The position numbers and the translations under genes are program-made. The notes under the pieces are model-generated. The model did not search any database and was not told the DNA's origin. It worked only from the letters and a program-made list of their open reading frames with translations. From NCBI GenBank assembly GCA_002315255.1, contig DCGM01000103.1, positions 1 to 16,853 of the forward strand: a stretch of DNA of 16,853 nucleotides. Reading direction: 5' to 3'. Position 1 is the stretch's first letter. Each line of letters starts with the position of its first letter. This document shows positions 13,397-16,853 of this stretch, piece by piece. The stretch is from Lachnospiraceae bacterium UBA1778 (GTDB lineage: Bacteria > Bacillota > Clostridia > Lachnospirales > Lachnospiraceae).

Positions 13397-14416
13397 ATGA
13401 TCCGTATAGCAGTAGACTGCTTCGGCGGCGACCGTTCCCCGGAGGCCAATGTTGACGGCGCGCTTCTCGCGCTCGCGTCCATGAGCGACCTCCAGGTGAT
13501 TCTGACAGGCGACGAAGAAAAGATAAAAACCTGCCTCGAAGGCAAAAAATATGACAGTACGCGACTGGAGATCGTGCATGCCCCGGAGGTCATCGGAACG
13601 GATGAAAAGCCGACTGATGCCATCCGATTAAAGAAGGACAGCTCGATGATGAAGGCAGTTCGCCTGATGCTTCAGGACGACAGCGTTGCCGGCATCGTTT
13701 CGACCGGCTCGACCGGCGCCCTTGTGGCAGCGGCAATGCTCCGCGTCGGCCGTCTGAAAAACGTTATCCGTCCGGCATTCTGCCCGGTACTTCCGACGAT
13801 GAACGGCGGCCTGGTCGGCATCTGTGATTCCGGCGCAAACGTCGATATTACGCCGGACCACCTTCTGCAGTACGCGATTATGGCGAGCCTTTACCTGGAG
13901 AATGTCTATAACGTTTCTTCTCCGCGTGTGGCGCTTTTAAATATCGGCGTCGAGGGGGAGAAGGGCGACGAGCTTCGGAAAACAGCGTATCAGCTTCTCA
14001 AAAACTGTGATAAGATCAACTTCGTCGGAAACATGGAATCCCGCGATCTTCTTTCCGGAAAATACGATCTCGTCGTCTGCGACGGCTTCGGCGGAAATGT
14101 CCTTATTAAGACGACGGAAGGAACGGCGTTAGAACTCTTAAAGAAGATCAAAAAGGATATCTTTTCACGGCTTTCCTACAAGATCGGCGCATTGTTCATG
14201 AAGCGGATGTTCATGGAAGAAAAAGCATTTATGGATTACCAGAACTACGGCGGATCCGTCCTTTTAGGCACGAGCCGCGTCGTCGTGAAGGGACACGGCA
14301 GCAGCAAAGCGACCGCCGTGATGAAGTGCATTGAACAGGCGTATAAGATGGAAAGCAGCCGGCTGAACGGGAAGATCGAAGAAAGCCTGCCGGAATACGA
14401 CAAGCGGAACGCATAA
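13397..14416 (+). CDS. plsX: Phosphate acyltransferase PlsX
   Basis: A 339-residue soluble or peripheral enzyme of usual length. Family markers: N-terminal MIRIAVDCFGGDRSPEANVDGA, the block IVHAPEVIGTDEKPTDAIRLKKDSSMMKAVRLM, IVSTGSTGALVAAAML, CDSGANVDITPDHLLQYAIM, LLNIGVEGEKGDE, and FVGNMESRDL with VVCDGFGGNVLIKTTEG. PlsX interconverts acyl-ACP and acyl phosphate; PlsY then uses acyl phosphate to acylate glycerol-3-phosphate. No plsY is in the window. The start at 13397 follows AAGGGGG six to seven bases upstream and leaves 10 bp to the degV stop; the longer frame from 13370 would overlap degV and lacks a site. Together with fakA, degV and acpP it links scavenged and made fatty acids. Confidence 0.96.
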   Translation: MIRIAVDCFGGDRSPEANVDGALLALASMSDLQVILTGDEEKIKTCLEGKKYDSTRLEIVHAPEVIGTDEKPTDAIRLKKDSSMMKAVRLMLQDDSVAGIVSTGSTGALVAAAMLRVGRLKNVIRPAFCPVLPTMNGGLVGICDSGANVDITPDHLLQYAIMASLYLENVYNVSSPRVALLNIGVEGEKGDELRKTAYQLLKNCDKINFVGNMESRDLLSGKYDLVVCDGFGGNVLIKTTEGTALELLKKIKKDIFSRLSYKIGALFMKRMFMEEKAFMDYQNYGGSVLLGTSRVVVKGHGSSKATAVMKCIEQAYKMESSRLNGKIEESLPEYDKRNA

Positions 14417-14441
14417 ATATTACTCATTAAGGAGAAAAATG

Positions 14442-14672
14442 ATGTTTGAAAAGTTAAAAGTGCTTCTCGCGAAGCAGCTTCGGATTGATGCAGAAACGAT
14501 TACCCTTGAATCCTCGATTAAGAAGGACCTTGGCGCAGATTCACTCGATATCTTACAGATTCTGATGACGATGGAAGACGAATACGGAATCACGATTCCG
14601 GATGAGGAACTGGCGAATTTTGAAACGGTTGCCGATGTAGTCAATTATGTCGACAAGCTCGGTCTGAAATAA
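14442..14672 (+). CDS. acpP: Acyl carrier protein
   Basis: A 76-residue acidic four-helix protein, standard AcpP length. The phosphopantetheine site is ADSLDIL with Ser34. The motif is followed by MTMEDEYGITIPDEELANFETVADVVNYV, the typical helix II-III sequence. It carries acyl chains as thioesters for fatty acid synthesis and is a substrate of PlsX. AAGGAG at 14429-14434 is 7 bases from the ATG at 14442; the ATG one codon earlier (14439) would be too close. It lies 25 bp after plsX, a common pairing in Bacillota. No fab genes follow, so it may be a second ACP devoted to this route, or the only one; the window cannot decide. Confidence 0.95.
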   Translation: MFEKLKVLLAKQLRIDAETITLESSIKKDLGADSLDILQILMTMEDEYGITIPDEELANFETVADVVNYVDKLGLK

Positions 14673-14707
14673 AGAGGCCCAAAAGACGGGAAGGACGGAA
14701 TAAGCAG

Positions 14708-16504
14708 ATGAAGAACAGCCGGCAGCAGGAAGAAAGGATTGCCCGCGCGGTCTTGACTGCGATGGACGACCCGTTTTCAGATTTAGATTACCCGAGACCC
14801 CAGATGCGTCGGGACTCCTTTGTGAGCCTGGACGGCATCTGGGATTTTTCGTGCGATTTAGCGCCGGTCGAAGAGTACCTTCACGGGACAATGCTCGGCG
14901 TGCAGGAATACGGCGAATACGGCTTGATGAACGCTGAGATCTGCGTGCCGTTCTGCCCGGAATCTGAAAACTCAGGTCTCGCAATCCATCCGCGGGATGT
15001 TGATACGCTCTTTTATCATCGAACCTTTACGCTGACGGAGGATTTCTGCCGGCGCATTCACGATAATGCCCGCGTCCTCCTCCACTTCGGCGCGGTCGAT
15101 TATTCGGCGGCTGTTTTTGTGGACGGCACTTATGTCGGAAGCCATGAGGGCGGTTATACGCATTTTACGTTAGACATAACGGACGCGTTGTCGGCATCCT
15201 GTTTTCACGACATTATCGTGCGCGTCGAGGATCATCTCGACAGCGGCATCCAGCCGTACGGAAAGCAGAAGCATAAACGTGGCGGCATGTGGTATACGCC
15301 GGTCAGCGGCATCTGGCAGAGCGTCTGGATGGAGTGTGTGCCGGAGCAGTATATCGAGGAGCTGATCGTCGAAACGAACGCTTTCCCGGATGAAAAGCAT
15401 GCGGCCGCAGGAGCGGATATCCGCGTGAAGCTTTCGGACGGAACAGAAGAAAGCTTCCGGATCGATATCGATAATCCAGCGGTTTGGACGCCGGAAACAC
15501 CGACGCTCTATCCGTTTGAGCTGACGGTCGGCGAAGACCGGATCGTTTCGTATTTCGCGCTCCGTGAGCTTTCGCAGGGGATCATTGACGGGACTCCGCG
15601 TCTCCTTTTAAACCGCGAACCTTATTTCTTCCATGGCGTTTTAGACCAGGGGTATTTCGAAAAGGGCATTTATACGCCGGATTCCTGGAAAGATTATCAA
15701 AAAGATATAGAAATTATCAAAAAATGTGGCTTTAACATGTTGCGGAAGCATATTAAAATAGAAAGTGACACATTCTATTATCTGTGCGACGTGATGGGCA
15801 TGGCAGTCTTCCAGGATTTCGTTGAAAACGGGAAGTACAGTTTTCTTCGGGACACGGTACTTCCGAGCGCGAAGTTCGGAATCGCGATGGACGACCGGAA
15901 GCTTCACAAAAATCCGGAAAGCCGGGCGGCCTACTACCGGTCGATGGAGGAAACGTATCGGCAGCTTCGGTTCTTCCCCTGCATCTGCTATTGGACGCTT
16001 TTCAATGAGGGCTGGGGGCAGTTCGACGGCGCTTCGGTCTATAAACGCATGAAATCCCTGGACGGGACGAGGTTCATTGACACAGCGTCAGGGTGGTTTA
16101 AGCGGACGGAGAGCGATGTGATTTCAGATCATGTTTACTTCCGTAAAGTAAAGCCGCCGAAGCGGAACGAAAAGACCGCGGAAAAGCCATGGGTGCTTTC
16201 TGAATACGGCGGATATGTCTGGAAAGAGGAAGGGCATATCTGGAATCCGAATAATACGTACGGGTATCGGACCTTTGCCTCGAAGGAAGAATACGAAGAC
16301 AAACTTTACGAATGCATCGAACGTGACGTACTCGAAAATATCGGAAACGGTCTCTGCGCGGATGTGCTGACGCAGGTGTCCGACGTCGAAGACGAGGTCA
16401 ACGGACTTCTGACCTTCGACCGTGAAATCCTTAAAATCAATGCGGCCCGCTTTGCGGCGCTTGGTGAGAAAATAAAGATAATGAAGAGAGGAAACGAATC
16501 ATGA
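14708..16504 (+). CDS. Glycoside hydrolase family 2 enzyme, intracellular
   Basis: A 598-residue GH2 protein without a signal peptide. Domain order: N-terminal jelly-roll sugar-binding domain (about 35-210, with SLDGIWDF, YHRTFTL, FGAVDYSAAVFVDGTYVGSHEGGYTHF and SGIWQSVWME), a short immunoglobulin-like domain (about 215-300) and a TIM barrel (about 305-590). The acid/base is in WTLFNEGWGQ (Glu434) and the nucleophile in LSEYGG (Glu499), so the enzyme should be active. GH2 includes beta-galactosidases, beta-glucuronidases and beta-mannosidases; the substrate is not determinable. AAGGA lies upstream of the ATG at 14708. The gene follows acpP after 35 bp without a visible terminator, and its stop overlaps the next start by ATGA. 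Its link to lipid metabolism is unexplained and may be only positional. Confidence 0.93.
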   Translation: MKNSRQQEERIARAVLTAMDDPFSDLDYPRPQMRRDSFVSLDGIWDFSCDLAPVEEYLHGTMLGVQEYGEYGLMNAEICVPFCPESENSGLAIHPRDVDTLFYHRTFTLTEDFCRRIHDNARVLLHFGAVDYSAAVFVDGTYVGSHEGGYTHFTLDITDALSASCFHDIIVRVEDHLDSGIQPYGKQKHKRGGMWYTPVSGIWQSVWMECVPEQYIEELIVETNAFPDEKHAAAGADIRVKLSDGTEESFRIDIDNPAVWTPETPTLYPFELTVGEDRIVSYFALRELSQGIIDGTPRLLLNREPYFFHGVLDQGYFEKGIYTPDSWKDYQKDIEIIKKCGFNMLRKHIKIESDTFYYLCDVMGMAVFQDFVENGKYSFLRDTVLPSAKFGIAMDDRKLHKNPESRAAYYRSMEETYRQLRFFPCICYWTLFNEGWGQFDGASVYKRMKSLDGTRFIDTASGWFKRTESDVISDHVYFRKVKPPKRNEKTAEKPWVLSEYGGYVWKEEGHIWNPNNTYGYRTFASKEEYEDKLYECIERDVLENIGNGLCADVLTQVSDVEDEVNGLLTFDREILKINAARFAALGEKIKIMKRGNES

Positions 16505-16853
16505 GTAGTTTTGAAAACCTGCGGATCGTTGATAACTTCTATCAGACATCCCTGTTCTTCCCGATGCCGACAGTCATCATCTCCACGCTGTGCGATGACG
16601 GATCGACCTCCTGTGGCCCCTACAGCCTCGTCCAGCCGTACTATGTAGCAGGTAAGGATTTCTACGCAATGCTTTTATCCTGCCGTAACTCCTCGAACAC
16701 GGCGCAGCATATTTTAAGCACGGGCAAGTGCGCATTAAACTTTATCCCGGATGATAAGAAGTATTTCAAGGAAGCGGTTAAGCTTTCCTGGCCGGGTGAT
16801 ACGCCGGCAGAGAAAATGCCGAAATTCAATCTTCCGTTAGAGAAGAGCTACAT
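16501..16853 (+). CDS. Flavin-reductase-like (FMN-binding split barrel) protein, 3' truncated
   Basis: An ATG at 16501 overlaps the GH2 stop (ATGA) and opens a frame that runs past the end of the window, giving 117 complete codons. The product begins MSSFENLRIVDNFYQTSLFFPMPTVIIST, then TSCGPYSLVQPYYV, FYAMLLSCRNSSNTAQHILSTGKCALNFIPDD. This order (a PMP-T-V-STL strand, a PYS motif, then R-SSNTAQNI-like and F-V-NF strands) is that of the flavin reductase-like domain family, whose members bind FMN and reduce flavins or act as flavoredoxins. GGAAAC-type purines at the GH2 end serve as its ribosome binding site. Substrate and length are unknown because the gene is cut by the window edge. Confidence 0.7.
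   Translation, partial: MSSFENLRIVDNFYQTSLFFPMPTVIISTLCDDGSTSCGPYSLVQPYYVAGKDFYAMLLSCRNSSNTAQHILSTGKCALNFIPDDKKYFKEAVKLSWPGDTPAEKMPKFNLPLEKSY

Overview
This looks like chromosomal DNA from a low-to-mid GC Gram-positive bacterium (Bacillota, most likely class Clostridia). Evidence: strong GGAGG-type ribosome binding sites, near-consensus sigma-A promoters, two DegV-family proteins, a full-length FakA (DAK2) protein, and PlsX next to a short acyl carrier protein. I cannot name a species. There are no rRNA or tRNA genes, no CRISPR array, no recognisable insertion sequence and no phage genes.

Layout. (1) 1-1537, plus strand: the 3' end of a small protein with a weak tubby/LURP-one look, then an ArsB/CitM-type ion permease. 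A perfect 48-bp palindrome at 1651-1698 closes this unit and also the facing one. (2) 1714-3183, minus strand: a DegV fatty-acid-binding protein with its own promoter, followed by a helix-turn-helix regulator with membrane segments. (3) 3282-4199, plus strand: a perfect consensus promoter (TTGACA, 17 bp, TATAAT) drives a coiled-coil protein built from 11-residue repeats. A terminator and a 29-bp tandem repeat follow it. (4) 4218-7991, plus strand: nucleoside phosphorylase, AAA/ABC-type ATPase, APH-fold phosphotransferase and ribokinase, closed by a terminator. (5) 8037-8358: an intergenic stretch with paired operator-like palindromes around a promoter. (6) 8359-9846: a low-molecular-weight tyrosine phosphatase converging on azlD-azlC, a branched-chain amino acid exporter; the converging stop codons overlap. 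(7) 9847-10173: a divergent control region with a promoter on each strand. (8) 10174 to the end, plus strand: a DUF6088/AbiEi-like winged-helix protein, fakA, degV (fakB), plsX, acpP, a GH2 glycosidase and a truncated flavin-reductase-like gene, tightly packed.

The last block is the most coherent. FakA with a DegV/FakB carrier phosphorylates exogenous fatty acids to acyl phosphate. PlsX interconverts acyl phosphate and acyl-ACP, and AcpP is the carrier. The cassette is therefore a compact route from scavenged fatty acid to phospholipid precursor. The unusual part is its first gene: an AbiEi-antitoxin-like DNA-binding protein, without a toxin partner in the window, overlapping fakA by ATGA and preceded by a promoter whose -10 lies inside an inverted repeat. 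My main hypothesis is that it is a dedicated regulator of fatty acid uptake in this lineage.
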